Under the pieces are notes generated by a model. The model saw only the letters and a program-made list of their open reading frames with translations, ran no database searches and was not told the DNA's origin. A DNA stretch of 64,000 bases from Motiliproteus sp036960405 (GTDB lineage: Bacteria; Pseudomonadota; Gammaproteobacteria; Pseudomonadales; Balneatricaceae), in NCBI GenBank assembly GCA_036960405.1, contig JBALWS010000005.1, forward strand, positions 1-64,000, given 5' to 3'. Shown piece by piece: positions 1 to 9,715 of the stretch (position 1 is its first letter; each line of letters starts with the position of its first letter). A program made the position numbers and the translations under genes.

Positions 1-771
1 CGCCTGCACCAGGCGAGACGGATAACTGGCAAATATCTTCGCCTCCCACTCCGGCGCGCAGCTTAACTCAACCCCTTGGTCGGTCGTTCGGTGGCCCCCG
101 CCAACATAGCCTTTGAGCGCATCGGGGTGCCAGCCCCGATAAAAACCTTTACTGGCTAGCTGCTGCTGCATCGATTCGGTTGATTCCCATCGATGCTGTC
201 GTTGCCGAGCCGATTTAGGCAGCGGAGCCCAGGGCCACAATTTGAGTGTTTTAATCGTTTGTTGAAGCGCGATGATACTCGGCGGGAACAGCATCGGATC
301 CAACAACAGAATTTTTTCAAACCGGTGCGGATTCTGATGCGCCTGCAGTAGGGTCAAGACGGAGCCCAAACTATGCCCGATCCCAACCCGTTTACAGGCT
401 GGCGAGCCCGCAAACTGCTGCTCCATCGCTTGATCGACGTGCTTAGCCATCGATCGCCAACTTGGCCAGCTTCGTTCGGGAGGGTGCGATAGGCCATGCC
501 CTGGAATATCGGTGGTAAAAACCGAGTAACCCGGACCATCTTGTGCCGATTTAGTTAAGGCTCTGAGAATCGGCGCGTAGGCTAGGCTGTTAAAACCATT
601 GCCATGCAACCAGCAGATCTGCCACTGATTCGGCTCAGGGGCTTTGCTGTGATACCCGGCAATCGTGCGCCCACCAAGGGTCTGTGACCAAACCCTGAAA
701 TCTTGTTCAAAATCGCCGTGCAGCATCTGAGCTACAGGCTTAGGTATTTGTCTTGAAATTAACGGCTGCAC
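1..771 (-). CDS. alpha/beta hydrolase, 3' end cut by window edge
   Basis: The minus-strand frame stays open from a GTG at 771 to base 1, about 257 codons without a stop, so the C-terminus lies outside the window. The translation has alpha/beta-hydrolase hallmarks: an oxyanion-hole LHGNGF near residue 48, a DIPGHG turn, the nucleophile elbow GIGHSLGS with Ser as likely nucleophile, and LLLDPML after it. The GTG start is chosen because GAAGGAAG sits 5 bases upstream; an ATG at 726 is the alternative. Substrate cannot be read from sequence. It stands alone on this strand, with an 8-bp inverted repeat (790-812) just upstream of the ribosome binding site. The fold call is firm and the specific function is unknown. 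Confidence 0.8.
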   Translation of the reverse strand, partial: MQPLISRQIPKPVAQMLHGDFEQDFRVWSQTLGGRTIAGYHSKAPEPNQWQICWLHGNGFNSLAYAPILRALTKSAQDGPGYSVFTTDIPGHGLSHPPERSWPSWRSMAKHVDQAMEQQFAGSPACKRVGIGHSLGSVLTLLQAHQNPHRFEKILLLDPMLFPPSIIALQQTIKTLKLWPWAPLPKSARQRQHRWESTESMQQQLASKGFYRGWHPDALKGYVGGGHRTTDQGVELSCAPEWEAKIFASYPSRLVQA

Positions 772-960
772 GCTGGCTTCCTTCAACGTCGACGCAATAA
801 GGCTTTGCGTCGATGATCGTATTCTACATCTGATTATATCGACTGCTGGTTACCGACTACCAAGCCGAGCACGACAATATCGGCTCTGCAAACTCCCCGC
901 CACTAAACCATCACTGAGCAAAAAGCACCAACAAGCCCCTAACCCATTGCTTAAACAATT

Positions 961-988
961 TTGTAATCAACACTAACTCTGCTATTTT
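961..988 (+). promoter_or_regulatory. possible sigma70 promoter for the HD-GYP gene
   Basis: TTGTAA (961-966) and TATTTT (983-988) are separated by 16 bases, about 80 bases before the HD-GYP start. The match is moderate. The rest of the 772-1069 gap shows only the short inverted repeat at 790-812. Confidence 0.35.
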
Positions 989-1069
989 CGCATGCTAATG
1001 TCCGACACACGGATGACCTTTTAGCTTTTTATTCAGTAACAACACTGCATCCACTCAAGGAAGATTGTG

Positions 1070-2200
1070 ATGACGGCCGAGTCACTCGGGCATTTACTCC
1101 GCCATACATACCAAGCGGTCAAACTGAAATTGCCCTGCCTGTGTCGTATTTCAGTTTCCGTCTACGACCCGAGCAATGAAAACTTAAGAACCTTTCTGCA
1201 CCACACCGAAGGCCCTTCTGCACTGCAGTTTTACCAAGCCAATCTGGCAGACGTCCCCTCCCTGCAACAACTGGCCAACGACGCGAGTTCACGTGTTCTC
1301 AACGATCTGAATCTGCTGAGCCAGGGTAACGCCTACCATAGCCAGCAACTGCTAGCATCCGGCTATCGATCCAGCTACACCGAACCGCTATTCAGCGATG
1401 TCAAGCTGATGGGGTTCATCTTTATCGATGCCACCGAACCGAATAGTTTTACCGCAGAGATGGTTACCGATCTGACAATCTATAGCCAGCAGATCGCAAC
1501 GGTAATTTCGCACCAACTGTCGATGATTCAGGTTCTTAGCGGCGCGTTCAATACCGCGCAGAAATTCAGCCATTTTCATAATGACGAGACCGACTCGCAC
1601 CTCAAGCGGGTCGCTCAGTACGCCAGATTGATCGCTAAAAACGTGGCGCTACAACACGGGTTGGCAGATGAAGATATCGAATACATCTACCGTTTTGCCC
1701 CCCTGCACGATATCGGCAAGATCGCGATTCCAGAGAGGATCTTGATGAAGCCGGTGAAACTGTCGGCCAGCGAATTCAAAGTTATCAAAACCCACCCCCG
1801 AAAAGGGGCCGAGATGCTGCAGACGATGATTGATAATTTCGGTGTGGGCGGCATCCACCATATCGGCATGCTGCAAAATATCATCACCTGCCACCATGAA
1901 CGCTGGGATGGCAGCGGCTACCCCCACGGTCTCAATGGTTCGCTGATTCCGATTGAAGGAAGAGTGGTTGCCGTGGCCGATGTGCTCGATGCACTGACCA
2001 GTTGCCGCCCCCACAAACCCGCCTGGCCACTAGAAGTCGCGCTGGACTATCTACGCCAACACGCCGGTACCCAGTTCGACCCTGTTTGTGTGGCGGCTAT
2101 TCTGGAGAATATAGATAGCGTCAAGCAGATCCAAGCCGACCATCAAGACACCGAATACTGGGGTTTCCAGCCGCAGCAGCCTCTGCCACAAGGCGCTTAA
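1070..2200 (+). CDS. GAF-like sensor / HD-GYP c-di-GMP phosphodiesterase
   Basis: A 376-residue cytoplasmic protein. The C-terminal half carries HD-GYP signatures: His about 177, HDIGK about 213-217, HPRKGAEM, and HHERWDGSGYP about 275-285, followed by ADVLDALTS. This family hydrolyses cyclic di-GMP using a metal centre. The N-terminal 150 residues look like a GAF-type sensor and lack membrane segments. ATG at 1070 is preferred over the GTG at 1067 because AAGGAAGA then sits at normal spacing. It is monocistronic and converges on the XRE gene 38 bases downstream. Two GGDEF proteins elsewhere in the window could supply the opposing activity. The family is confident; the input signal is unknown. 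Confidence 0.9.
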   Translation: MTAESLGHLLRHTYQAVKLKLPCLCRISVSVYDPSNENLRTFLHHTEGPSALQFYQANLADVPSLQQLANDASSRVLNDLNLLSQGNAYHSQQLLASGYRSSYTEPLFSDVKLMGFIFIDATEPNSFTAEMVTDLTIYSQQIATVISHQLSMIQVLSGAFNTAQKFSHFHNDETDSHLKRVAQYARLIAKNVALQHGLADEDIEYIYRFAPLHDIGKIAIPERILMKPVKLSASEFKVIKTHPRKGAEMLQTMIDNFGVGGIHHIGMLQNIITCHHERWDGSGYPHGLNGSLIPIEGRVVAVADVLDALTSCRPHKPAWPLEVALDYLRQHAGTQFDPVCVAAILENIDSVKQIQADHQDTEYWGFQPQQPLPQGA

Positions 2201-2238
2201 GGAAGCGCCGAATCGCCTGAATACGTTGAAACGGGCAG

Positions 2239-2907
2239 TTAACCCGAGGTCACCCACAACACTTCGGCGTCTTCCTCGCTGATCGAGATCAGCGCGTGGC
2301 CCATGCTGCTATCGTAATAGCTGCTATCGCCTGCTTCCAGATCTGTCGGCTCATAAAACTCACTGTAAAAGCGCACTTTGCCACTCAGGACCAGCAAAAA
2401 CTCCTCGCCATCGTGACGCACCCAGTTAGGGTAGTCATCGAAAGAACGCGATCTAACGGTCGATTTATACGGCAGCATCCGTTTGTTGGTCAGCTGACTG
2501 GCCAACATTTCGTGCTCGTAGGTGGGTGTAGGGTGAGTCCGGCCTTGACCGGCGCGGGTGATATCACGGCGACCCGAACTGCGCGACTCCTTAGAGTTGG
2601 CGAACAACTGTGGGATATCGATGTTAAGACCGCTAGCCAACTTCTGTACCGCCTGAAAGGTCGGCGACAGCTGCTCGTTTTCAATCTTGGATAGGGTTGA
2701 GCGTGCCAACCCGGTGCGCTGGCTGGCTTCTTCTAAAGTCAGGTTATGACTCAAACGGATCTCACGAACACGTTTGCCTAGCTGCAACTCGGTCACCAGG
2801 GATTCACCTTCCCGCTGATCCGCAGCGTGCGATGGTTTCAGCTCAGAGGCACGCTCTTTCTCGCGCTCTTTATCCACCATCGATGAAGGCTTTGGGCTAT
2901 TTGACAT
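2239..2907 (-). CDS. XRE-family transcriptional regulator with cupin domain
   Basis: A 222-residue regulator. Residues about 40-100 form a helix-turn-helix of the XRE/SutR type (TLEEASQRTGLARSTLSKIE), and about 140-222 form a small cupin ligand-binding domain (EEFLLVLSGKVRFY). The first 40 residues are charged and probably disordered. The gene is divergent from sdaA-glyA-gcvHP. XRE-cupin proteins commonly control adjacent amino-acid catabolism genes, so glycine or serine sensing is a reasonable inference. ATG at 2907 has CGGAG 8 bases upstream. The regulator class is secure; its target is inferred only from position. Confidence 0.88.
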   Translation of the reverse strand: MSNSPKPSSMVDKEREKERASELKPSHAADQREGESLVTELQLGKRVREIRLSHNLTLEEASQRTGLARSTLSKIENEQLSPTFQAVQKLASGLNIDIPQLFANSKESRSSGRRDITRAGQGRTHPTPTYEHEMLASQLTNKRMLPYKSTVRSRSFDDYPNWVRHDGEEFLLVLSGKVRFYSEFYEPTDLEAGDSSYYDSSMGHALISISEEDAEVLWVTSG

Positions 2908-2992
2908 GCCGTTTACTCCGCAAGTTTCCTAAAGTGAACCAAATAAATTCGATCAGATTGATCGTTGAATATGGGGCATTTGATCAGTTGAG

Positions 2993-3021
2993 ATAATACA
3001 CCAATCGCCGTACAGCACCAA
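2993..3021 (-). promoter_or_regulatory. probable sigma70 promoter of the XRE-cupin gene
   Basis: On the minus strand TTGGTG (3016-3021) and TATTAT (2993-2998) are separated by 17 bases, about 85 bases before the regulator start. Several GATC/TGATCA motifs lie between promoter and gene (2950-2986) and could be operator half-sites. Confidence 0.45.
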
Positions 3022-3085
3022 TCAAGCACCCCACCACGGAGATATATCCCTAATAACAAGAAAAGTTTCGTATAGGAAATATTTG

Positions 3086-3114
3086 TTGACTGCGTTTCCA
3101 AACAGCGTTAATCT
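3086..3114 (+). promoter_or_regulatory. sigma70 promoter of sdaA
   Basis: TTGACT (3086-3091) and TAATCT (3109-3114) with a 17-base spacer, a near-consensus promoter 130 bases before sdaA. The spacer holds GTTTCCAAAC, a short dyad where the divergent XRE regulator could bind. The remaining 2908-3245 interval holds only this and the divergent promoter; I see no riboswitch. Confidence 0.7.
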
Positions 3115-3245
3115 GCCCCACATCGAACAAATAATCACGTTAGCGGCTCTTCGACACTACCCTGTCAACTAGCCACAAACGAAATAACAACAAAGTAGGC
3201 AAGCAGCTGTCTTAACCTACACAGACCTCACCCCGGAGCATCAAG

Positions 3246-4625
3246 ATGTCACTGAGTCTTTTTGATCTGTTCAAAGTCGGTATCGGCCCATCTAGCTCTC
3301 ACACAGTGGGACCGATGTGGGCCGCACAACGCTTCCTGACTCTGCTCGAATCTCGTGATCTGTTATTCCAGGCCGGCCGTGTGCGGGTGTCCTTGTATGG
3401 CTCGCTAGCGATGACCGGAAAAGGTCACGCCACCGATACCGCCTCGCTACTCGGCTTGATCGGCGAAGTACCCGATCAGATCGATCCCGATACAGTTCCT
3501 AGCAAAATCTCCGCGATCCGTAGCTCCAAAAAACTAATGCTCGGCGGCAAGGTTGAAATCCCATTCAACGAAGCCACCGATCTGTGCTTCCTGTTTGGTG
3601 AAAGCCTACCGCAGCACCCCAACGGCATCAGCTTTGAACTGTTCGACAAGGCTGGCATTCAACTGATCAGCAAGACCTACTTTTCGGTCGGCGGTGGCTT
3701 TGTAGTCTGCGAAGACCAGATCTCGCAACCCGCCAACGCTTCGGCCAATCTACCGATCCCATTCCCGTTCGAGACCGGTGTCGAACTACTTCAGCGCTGC
3801 AACGAAAGCGGCCTGAGCATCGCTGATCTCGTACTGGCCAACGAGCGTGCCATGCGTAGCGACGCCGACGTTGAGGCCAACCTACGGCAGATGTGGCAGG
3901 TTATGGAAGCGAGCATCGAACGCGGTTGTCGCGAGCGCGGCGAACTGCCTGGAGGCCTGGGGATCAAACGTCGTGCTTACCAGCTACGAAAAGAGCTAAC
4001 CGATCGCCCTGAAGCGGCGATGCGCGATCCGCTGAGCATTATGGACTGGATCAATCTCTACGCCATGGCAGTTAACGAAGAGAACGCCGCCGGTGGCCGT
4101 GTCGTTACCGCGCCTACCAATGGTGCCGCTGGGGTGATCCCCGCCGTGCTGGCGTACTATCACCGCTTTTTCCCCGGTGCCAATGAAGCGGGAATTTTTA
4201 CCTTTCTTGCCACCTCGGGTGCCATCGGCATGCTGTACAAGAAGAACGCTTCAATCTCTGCCGCTGAAGTCGGCTGTCAGGGCGAGGTTGGCGTTGCTTG
4301 CTCGATGGCTGCCGCCGGTTTGGCAGCAGTGATGGGCGGCACCAGCGAACAGATCGAGAATGCTGCCGAAATAGGTATGGAGCATAACCTGGGGCTGACC
4401 TGCGACCCGATCAACGGCTTGGTACAGGTACCCTGCATCGAGCGCAATACCATGGGCGCAGTCAAGGCGATCAACGCCGCCCGGCTAGCGCTGCACGGTG
4501 ACGGCTCGCACCATGTACCGCTCGATAGCGTGATCGAAACCATGCGTCAGACCGGCGCCGATATGCAGACTAAATACAAAGAGACCTCCGAGGGCGGCTT
4601 AGCCGTCAACGTTGTCGCTTGTTAA
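3246..4625 (+). CDS. sdaA: L-serine ammonia-lyase, single-chain Fe-S type
   Basis: Deaminates L-serine to pyruvate and ammonia using a [4Fe-4S] cluster in the cytoplasm. The 459-residue length fits the fused beta-alpha form. The N-terminus carries GPSSSHTVGPM (about 14-24). The C-terminal part holds AEVGCQGEVGVACS and LTCDPINGLVQVPC, whose cysteines fit the cluster ligands of the family. GGAG precedes the ATG. It is the first gene of the serine/glycine block, and glyA follows after 124 bases. Combined with GlyA and the cleavage system it turns two glycines into pyruvate, CO2 and ammonia. Confidence 0.96.
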   Translation: MSLSLFDLFKVGIGPSSSHTVGPMWAAQRFLTLLESRDLLFQAGRVRVSLYGSLAMTGKGHATDTASLLGLIGEVPDQIDPDTVPSKISAIRSSKKLMLGGKVEIPFNEATDLCFLFGESLPQHPNGISFELFDKAGIQLISKTYFSVGGGFVVCEDQISQPANASANLPIPFPFETGVELLQRCNESGLSIADLVLANERAMRSDADVEANLRQMWQVMEASIERGCRERGELPGGLGIKRRAYQLRKELTDRPEAAMRDPLSIMDWINLYAMAVNEENAAGGRVVTAPTNGAAGVIPAVLAYYHRFFPGANEAGIFTFLATSGAIGMLYKKNASISAAEVGCQGEVGVACSMAAAGLAAVMGGTSEQIENAAEIGMEHNLGLTCDPINGLVQVPCIERNTMGAVKAINAARLALHGDGSHHVPLDSVIETMRQTGADMQTKYKETSEGGLAVNVVAC

Positions 4626-4668
4626 TCAAAGCCTAAATACACACAACTGAACGACCCAACAAGAGCGC

Positions 4669-4719
4669 CCGTTTTACTACCAAAACGGCCACTCAAAGAC
4701 CGAGCTATAAGCTCTTTTT
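4669..4719 (+). terminator. hairpin and weak terminator-like element between sdaA and glyA
   Basis: A 7-bp inverted repeat CCGTTTT/AAAACGG (4669-4688) is followed by GAGCT-ATA-AGCTC (4702-4714) and five T residues (4715-4719). The second stem is only 5 bp, so partial termination or mRNA processing is more likely than a strong stop. Confidence 0.35.
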
Positions 4720-4749
4720 ACGATAACAACAGCCCTAGAGGGATTAGAG

Positions 4750-6054
4750 ATGACAATCAGCCAGCTGTATAACAACGATGCACTGCGTGAAGCTTTTTTC
4801 ACCGCCGGACTGTCCGACATCGACCCCGCCATCAACGCCTCGGTCAACCGTGAATTTGATCGCCAGGAGCGTCAGATCGAACTGATCGCTTCCGAAAACA
4901 TCGTCTCCAAAGCGGTGATGCAAGCCCAGGGGACGGTACTGACCAACAAGTACGCCGAAGGCTATGCCGGTCGTCGTTACTACGGCGGTTGCGAATACGT
5001 CGACGAAGTGGAAGTGCTGGCCATCGATCGCGCCAAGCAACTGTTCAACTGTGAATACGTCAACGTCCAACCTCACTCCGGTGCTCAAGCCAACGGTGCG
5101 GTGATGCTAGCGTTGCTGCAGCCTGGCGACACTATCTTGGGAATGTCACTCGATGCCGGTGGCCACCTGACCCACGGTGCGCGTCCAGCACTATCGGGCA
5201 AGTGGTTCAACGCGGTGCAATACGGCGTTAGCCAGAGCGACTGCCGGATCGATTACGATGCGGTCGAAGCGCTAGCGGTCGAGCACCAACCCAAGCTAAT
5301 CATCGCCGGCGGCTCAGCCATTCCACGCGAGCTCGACTTTGCCCGGTTCCGCCAGATTGCCGACAAAGTTGGCGCCCTGCTAATGGTTGACATGGCCCAC
5401 ATCGCAGGCCTGATCGCCACTGGCAAGCACCCTAGCCCGATGCCTTTTGCCGACGTGGTCACCACCACCACTCACAAAACCCTGCGCGGCCCACGCGGCG
5501 GCATGATCCTGTCCAACAACTTGGAACTGGGCAAGAAGATCAACTCTGCTGTATTCCCTGGTCTGCAAGGCGGCCCGCTGATGCACGTGATCGCAGCCAA
5601 GGCAGTGGCCTTTGGCGAAGCACTGCAGCCACATTTCAGCGATTACATCCAGCTGGTACTCGACAACGCCAGAGCGTTGGCCGAAGTGATGGTCGAGCGT
5701 GGTTGCGACATCGTCACCGGTGGTACCGACACTCACCTGATGCTGGTCGACCTGCGTCCCAAAGGACTTAAAGGCAACGCCGTCGAAGAGAGTCTTGAAC
5801 GCGCCGGGATCACCTGCAACAAGAACGGCATCCCGTTCGACCCCGAGAAGCCGATGGTGACTTCCGGTATCCGTATCGGCACCCCTGCCGGCACCAGCCG
5901 CGGCTTCGGTGTTGCCGAGTTCCAACGCATCGGCCACCTGATCAGCGACGTACTCGACGGCCTTGCAGTGAACCCAGACGACAACAGCAAGATCGAGGAC
6001 CAGGTACGCGACGAGGTAGAAAACCTGTGCAAGCGCTTCCCGCTGTACAAATAA
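4750..6054 (+). CDS. glyA: serine hydroxymethyltransferase
   Basis: PLP enzyme interconverting serine and glycine with tetrahydrofolate as one-carbon carrier. The 434 residues are about 17 longer than E. coli GlyA, mostly at the N-terminus. The PLP lysine is K243 in TTTTHKTLRGPRGG. Other family motifs are LIASEN (45-50), NKYAEGYAGRRYYGG and MVDMAHIAGL. AGAGGG precedes the ATG. It is placed between sdaA and gcvH, so it consumes methylene-THF made by the cleavage system and supplies serine to SdaA. A second housekeeping glyA may exist elsewhere, but that cannot be seen here. Confidence 0.97.
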   Translation: MTISQLYNNDALREAFFTAGLSDIDPAINASVNREFDRQERQIELIASENIVSKAVMQAQGTVLTNKYAEGYAGRRYYGGCEYVDEVEVLAIDRAKQLFNCEYVNVQPHSGAQANGAVMLALLQPGDTILGMSLDAGGHLTHGARPALSGKWFNAVQYGVSQSDCRIDYDAVEALAVEHQPKLIIAGGSAIPRELDFARFRQIADKVGALLMVDMAHIAGLIATGKHPSPMPFADVVTTTTHKTLRGPRGGMILSNNLELGKKINSAVFPGLQGGPLMHVIAAKAVAFGEALQPHFSDYIQLVLDNARALAEVMVERGCDIVTGGTDTHLMLVDLRPKGLKGNAVEESLERAGITCNKNGIPFDPEKPMVTSGIRIGTPAGTSRGFGVAEFQRIGHLISDVLDGLAVNPDDNSKIEDQVRDEVENLCKRFPLYK

Positions 6055-6114
6055 TCGCGCCTAAAACCGTCACTTTTACTACATTTATTAATACCGAATT
6101 TCAGGACAATCACT

Positions 6115-6501
6115 ATGAGCAATATCCCTTCAAATCTGCGTTTTGCCAAGAGCCACGAATGGGTCCTCGACAACGGTGACGGCACCGTCACTGTCGGCGT
6201 TTCCGATCATGCCCAAGAGCTGCTGGGTGACGTGGTATTCGTCGAAGCCCCCGAAGTCGGCCGTATTGTCGAAGCCGGTGAAGAGTTCTCGCTGGTCGAA
6301 TCAGTCAAGGCCGCTTCCGACGTATACAGCCCGGTGTCTGGCGAGATCATCGCAGTCAATGAACTACTAGAAGACGCCCCCGAGACCATCAACGACGATG
6401 CCTTCGGTGCAGCCTGGATCGCCAAGATCAAACTTAGCGACCGTGCCGCCATCGATGCTTTGATGGACGCGTCGGCCTACGCCGAGCTGATCGCCGAATA
6501 A
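6115..6501 (+). CDS. gcvH: glycine cleavage system H protein
   Basis: A 128-residue lipoyl carrier that shuttles the aminomethyl group between GcvP, GcvT and the E3 dehydrogenase. The lipoyl-accepting residue is K65 in LVESVKAASD. SHEW near the N-terminus and NDDAFGAAWIAKIK near the C-terminus are typical. It sits 60 bases after glyA and 104 before gcvP, consistent with one operon. LipA, needed for its cofactor, is encoded downstream. Confidence 0.97.
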   Translation: MSNIPSNLRFAKSHEWVLDNGDGTVTVGVSDHAQELLGDVVFVEAPEVGRIVEAGEEFSLVESVKAASDVYSPVSGEIIAVNELLEDAPETINDDAFGAAWIAKIKLSDRAAIDALMDASAYAELIAE

Positions 6502-6605
6502 GCGCACCGTGCTGCTTCTCGCAGCGGCCGAAACCGCCGTTGCGAGCTAAACTTATGTATCCAAACTTGTAGGCCTTGTGGCCCGCTGTGTGACAGGAAC
6601 GCGTT

Positions 6606-9518
6606 ATGAATGCTTCTACTCTTCCTCGCCTAGCTGCGCTAACCCACCCGCTGGAATTTAGTGACCGCCACCTCGGTCCTAATGAGCAACAGATCCAGCA
6701 GATGCTGACCGAACTGAAACTGGATTCGATCGATGCGTTGATCGATCAAACCGTTCCTGAGTCAATTCGACTGCAACAACCCTTAGCTATGGAAAGCGGT
6801 AGCAGTGAGCGTGACGTGCTGACTCGGCTGAAGCTGATTGCCGATCAAAACCGGGTCCACAAAAGCTATATCGGCAGCGGCTATTACAACTGTTTGGTGC
6901 CCAACGTGATCCTGCGCAACGTGCTGGAAAATCCCGGTTGGTATACCGCCTATACCCCGTACCAGCCCGAAATTGCCCAAGGCCGTTTGGAAGCGCTACT
7001 CAACTTCCAGCAGATGGTAATGGACTTGACCGGCATGGACCTGGCCAACGCCTCGCTACTGGACGAAGCAACCGCCGCCGCCGAAGCGATGGCACTGTGC
7101 AAACGCGCCAACCGTAAGAAGAGCAATCTGTTTCTGGTCGCCGACGATGTTCACCCGCAAACCCTCGACGTGGTGAAAACCCGTGCCGAATACTTCGGTT
7201 TCGACGTAATGGTGGGCAACCTGACCGAGCTGTTAGCCGAGCACGATGCCTTCGGCATTCTGGCACAATACCCCGGCACCGGTGGTGCGGTTAACGATAT
7301 CGAGCCGTTGATCCAACTGGCACACGATCAGAAAGCATTGGTATCGGTCGCTGCTGACCTGCTCAGTTTGGTACTGCTCAAGTCTCCGGGTGAGCTCGGT
7401 GCCGACGTGGTATTCGGATCCGCTCAGCGCTTCGGTGTACCGATGGGCTTTGGCGGCCCACACGCAGCCTTTTTTGCCACCCGCGACAACTACAAGCGCT
7501 CCACCCCAGGCCGTATCATCGGCCAGTCGATCGACAGCAAAGGCGCTCCGGCGTTACGGATGGCGATGCAGACCCGCGAGCAGCATATCCGCCGCGAGAA
7601 AGCCAACTCCAACATCTGTACCGCGCAGGCATTACTGGCCAACATGGCTGCCTTCTACGCCGTCTACCATGGCCCCGACGGACTCAAGCGGATCGCCGAG
7701 CGGGTACAGCGCTTAACCACTATCCTGGCAAAAGGCCTGCAACAACAAGGTGAAAAGCAAGATATCACTCTGCAGCACGACAGCTGGTTCGACACGCTGA
7801 CGTTGATGGTCGGCAACCAGCAGCAGGCGATCCTCGAGCGCGGCTACGCGGCGGGCATCAACATGCGCCCCATCGACAGCGACAAGCTCGGCATCAGCCT
7901 CGATGAGACCACCACCACCAGCGATATCGAGCAGCTGTGGGATATCATCCTAGGCAGCGAGCATAAACTTGAGCTGAGCACTATCGATAGCGCCGTCAGC
8001 GCTGGATTCGGCGACGGCATCCCCACCGGAATGCGCCGCACGTCAAGCTTCCTGACCCACCCGGTATTCAACAGCTACCACTCCGAAACCGAGATGCTGC
8101 GCTACCTCAAGCGTCTCGAAAACAAAGATTTCAGCCTCACCCACGGCATGATTCCGCTGGGTTCGTGCACCATGAAGCTCAACGCCACGGTGCAGATGAT
8201 CCCGCTAAGCTGGCCCGAATTCGCCAACATCCATCCGTTTGCACCGCGCGATCAAGCGCAAGGCTACATGCAACTGATCGAAGAGTTTGAGGCGATGCTG
8301 GTCGAGATCACCGGTTACGATAAAGTTTCGATGCAGCCAAACTCGGGCGCTCAGGGCGAATACGCCGGGCTATTGGCGATCCGCAAATATCAGCAGAGCA
8401 TCGGTGAAGGCCATCGTGATATCTGCCTGATCCCCAGCTCTGCCCACGGCACCAACCCTGCCTCGGCAGCGATGGCGGCGATGAAGGTGGTCGTGGTCGA
8501 GTGCGATGCCAACGGCAACGTCGATGTTGACGATCTACAAGCCAAGGCCGAGCAGCATCAAAACGACTTGTCCTGCCTGATGATCACCTACCCCTCGACC
8601 CACGGTGTATTCGAGGAGGGAATCAAAGCGATCTGCGACATCGTTCACGCTAACGGTGGCCAGGTGTATATGGATGGCGCCAACATGAACGCCCAGGTCG
8701 GCCTGTCCAAACCCGGCCTGATCGGCTCAGACGTGTCGCACCTGAACCTGCATAAAACCTTCGCTATCCCACACGGTGGCGGCGGGCCAGGTATGGGACC
8801 GATCGGCGTTAAGAGCCATTTGGCACCGTTCCTGCCCAACCACGTGGTCAGCCCGATCAATGGTCCGATGCCGGAGATGGGTGCGGTATCCGCCACCCCA
8901 TTTGGCAGCGCATCGATCCTGACAATCTCCTGGGCTTACTGCGCCCTGCTGGGTAAAGAGGGCCTACAACGCTCCACCGAAGTAGCGATTCTGAACGCTA
9001 ACTATCTGACCGAGAAGCTTTCCGCCCATTACCCGGTATTGTTCCGCGGTCGCAACAACCGAGTGGCGCACGAATGCATCATCGATATCCGGCCGCTCAA
9101 AGAGGCGTCAGGAATCAGCGAGGAAGATATCGCCAAGCGCCTGATGGACTATGGCTTCCACGCTCCGACCATGTCGTTCCCGGTACCGGGTACGCTGATG
9201 ATCGAGCCGACCGAGTCAGAGTCGAAAGCCGAACTGGACCGGTTTATCGAAGCGATGGTGTCGATTCGGCAAGAGATTGCCCAGGTGGAGTCGGGACAGC
9301 TGAGCTTGACCGATAACCCACTGGTTCATGCCCCGCATACCCAAGCCGACCTAGTTGCCGCCGACTGGGATCGCGCCTACTCACGCGAGCAAGCCGTGTT
9401 CCCGGTAGCGGGGTTAAAAACCAACAAGTTCTGGCCGGCCAGCAACCGCATCGACAACGTTTACGGTGACCGTAACTTTGTCTGTAGCTGCCCTTCGATC
9501 GACAACTATCGGGACTAG
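6606..9518 (+). CDS. gcvP: glycine dehydrogenase (decarboxylating), P protein
   Basis: Homodimeric-type P protein of 970 residues, with the two halves fused as in E. coli. It decarboxylates glycine on PLP and passes the aminomethyl moiety to the GcvH lipoyl arm. The PLP lysine is K717 in LNLHKTFAIPHGGGG. Other family segments are YTPYQPEIAQGRLE (about 118-131), GSCTMKLN and HGTNPASAAMA. ATG at 6606 follows AGGAACGCGTT. A strong hairpin starts 7 bases after the stop. Confidence 0.97.
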   Translation: MNASTLPRLAALTHPLEFSDRHLGPNEQQIQQMLTELKLDSIDALIDQTVPESIRLQQPLAMESGSSERDVLTRLKLIADQNRVHKSYIGSGYYNCLVPNVILRNVLENPGWYTAYTPYQPEIAQGRLEALLNFQQMVMDLTGMDLANASLLDEATAAAEAMALCKRANRKKSNLFLVADDVHPQTLDVVKTRAEYFGFDVMVGNLTELLAEHDAFGILAQYPGTGGAVNDIEPLIQLAHDQKALVSVAADLLSLVLLKSPGELGADVVFGSAQRFGVPMGFGGPHAAFFATRDNYKRSTPGRIIGQSIDSKGAPALRMAMQTREQHIRREKANSNICTAQALLANMAAFYAVYHGPDGLKRIAERVQRLTTILAKGLQQQGEKQDITLQHDSWFDTLTLMVGNQQQAILERGYAAGINMRPIDSDKLGISLDETTTTSDIEQLWDIILGSEHKLELSTIDSAVSAGFGDGIPTGMRRTSSFLTHPVFNSYHSETEMLRYLKRLENKDFSLTHGMIPLGSCTMKLNATVQMIPLSWPEFANIHPFAPRDQAQGYMQLIEEFEAMLVEITGYDKVSMQPNSGAQGEYAGLLAIRKYQQSIGEGHRDICLIPSSAHGTNPASAAMAAMKVVVVECDANGNVDVDDLQAKAEQHQNDLSCLMITYPSTHGVFEEGIKAICDIVHANGGQVYMDGANMNAQVGLSKPGLIGSDVSHLNLHKTFAIPHGGGGPGMGPIGVKSHLAPFLPNHVVSPINGPMPEMGAVSATPFGSASILTISWAYCALLGKEGLQRSTEVAILNANYLTEKLSAHYPVLFRGRNNRVAHECIIDIRPLKEASGISEEDIAKRLMDYGFHAPTMSFPVPGTLMIEPTESESKAELDRFIEAMVSIRQEIAQVESGQLSLTDNPLVHAPHTQADLVAADWDRAYSREQAVFPVAGLKTNKFWPASNRIDNVYGDRNFVCSCPSIDNYRD

Positions 9519-9525
9519 TAAAACA

Positions 9526-9558
9526 GGCTCGGTAGCGGTTTTTTCCGACTACCGGGCC
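9526..9558 (+). other. strong stem-loop after gcvP
   Basis: GGCTCGGTAG (9526-9535) pairs with CTACCGGGCC (9549-9558) with one G-U, and CGG/CCG continues the stem around a T6 loop. No T tract follows, so a stabilising or processing hairpin is more likely than a classical terminator. Confidence 0.6.
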
Positions 9559-9604
9559 AGGATTTGAGCCACGAACAACGCCTCGGATCATAAAACTATA
9601 CATG

Positions 9605-9658
9605 CGTATAAAATAAGGCTTTACGCCTGCATTTAATGCAAAAACCATATTTTATACG
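9605..9658 (+). other. three-way-junction-like inverted repeat array upstream of the symporter gene
   Basis: Perfect outer arms CGTATAAAATA (9605-9615) and TATTTTATACG (9648-9658) enclose two inner dyads: AGGC/GCCT (9616-9628) and TGCATT-T-AATGCA (9628-9640). The inner dyads share base 9628. Folded as RNA this could give a two-armed junction; as DNA it could be stacked operators. Function is unknown. Confidence 0.5.
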
Positions 9659-9715
9659 TTAATAAAAACCTAAGAAAACGGTTAAATCACATACCGATTT
9701 TCTTCCCTGTTTAGC

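Noticed and set aside
1649..2014. Minus-strand open frame inside the HD-GYP gene
   Set aside because: Antisense shadow of a conserved coding region.
5380..5937. Long minus-strand open frame inside glyA
   Set aside because: Shadow frame within a clear gene; composition and lack of ribosome site do not support it.
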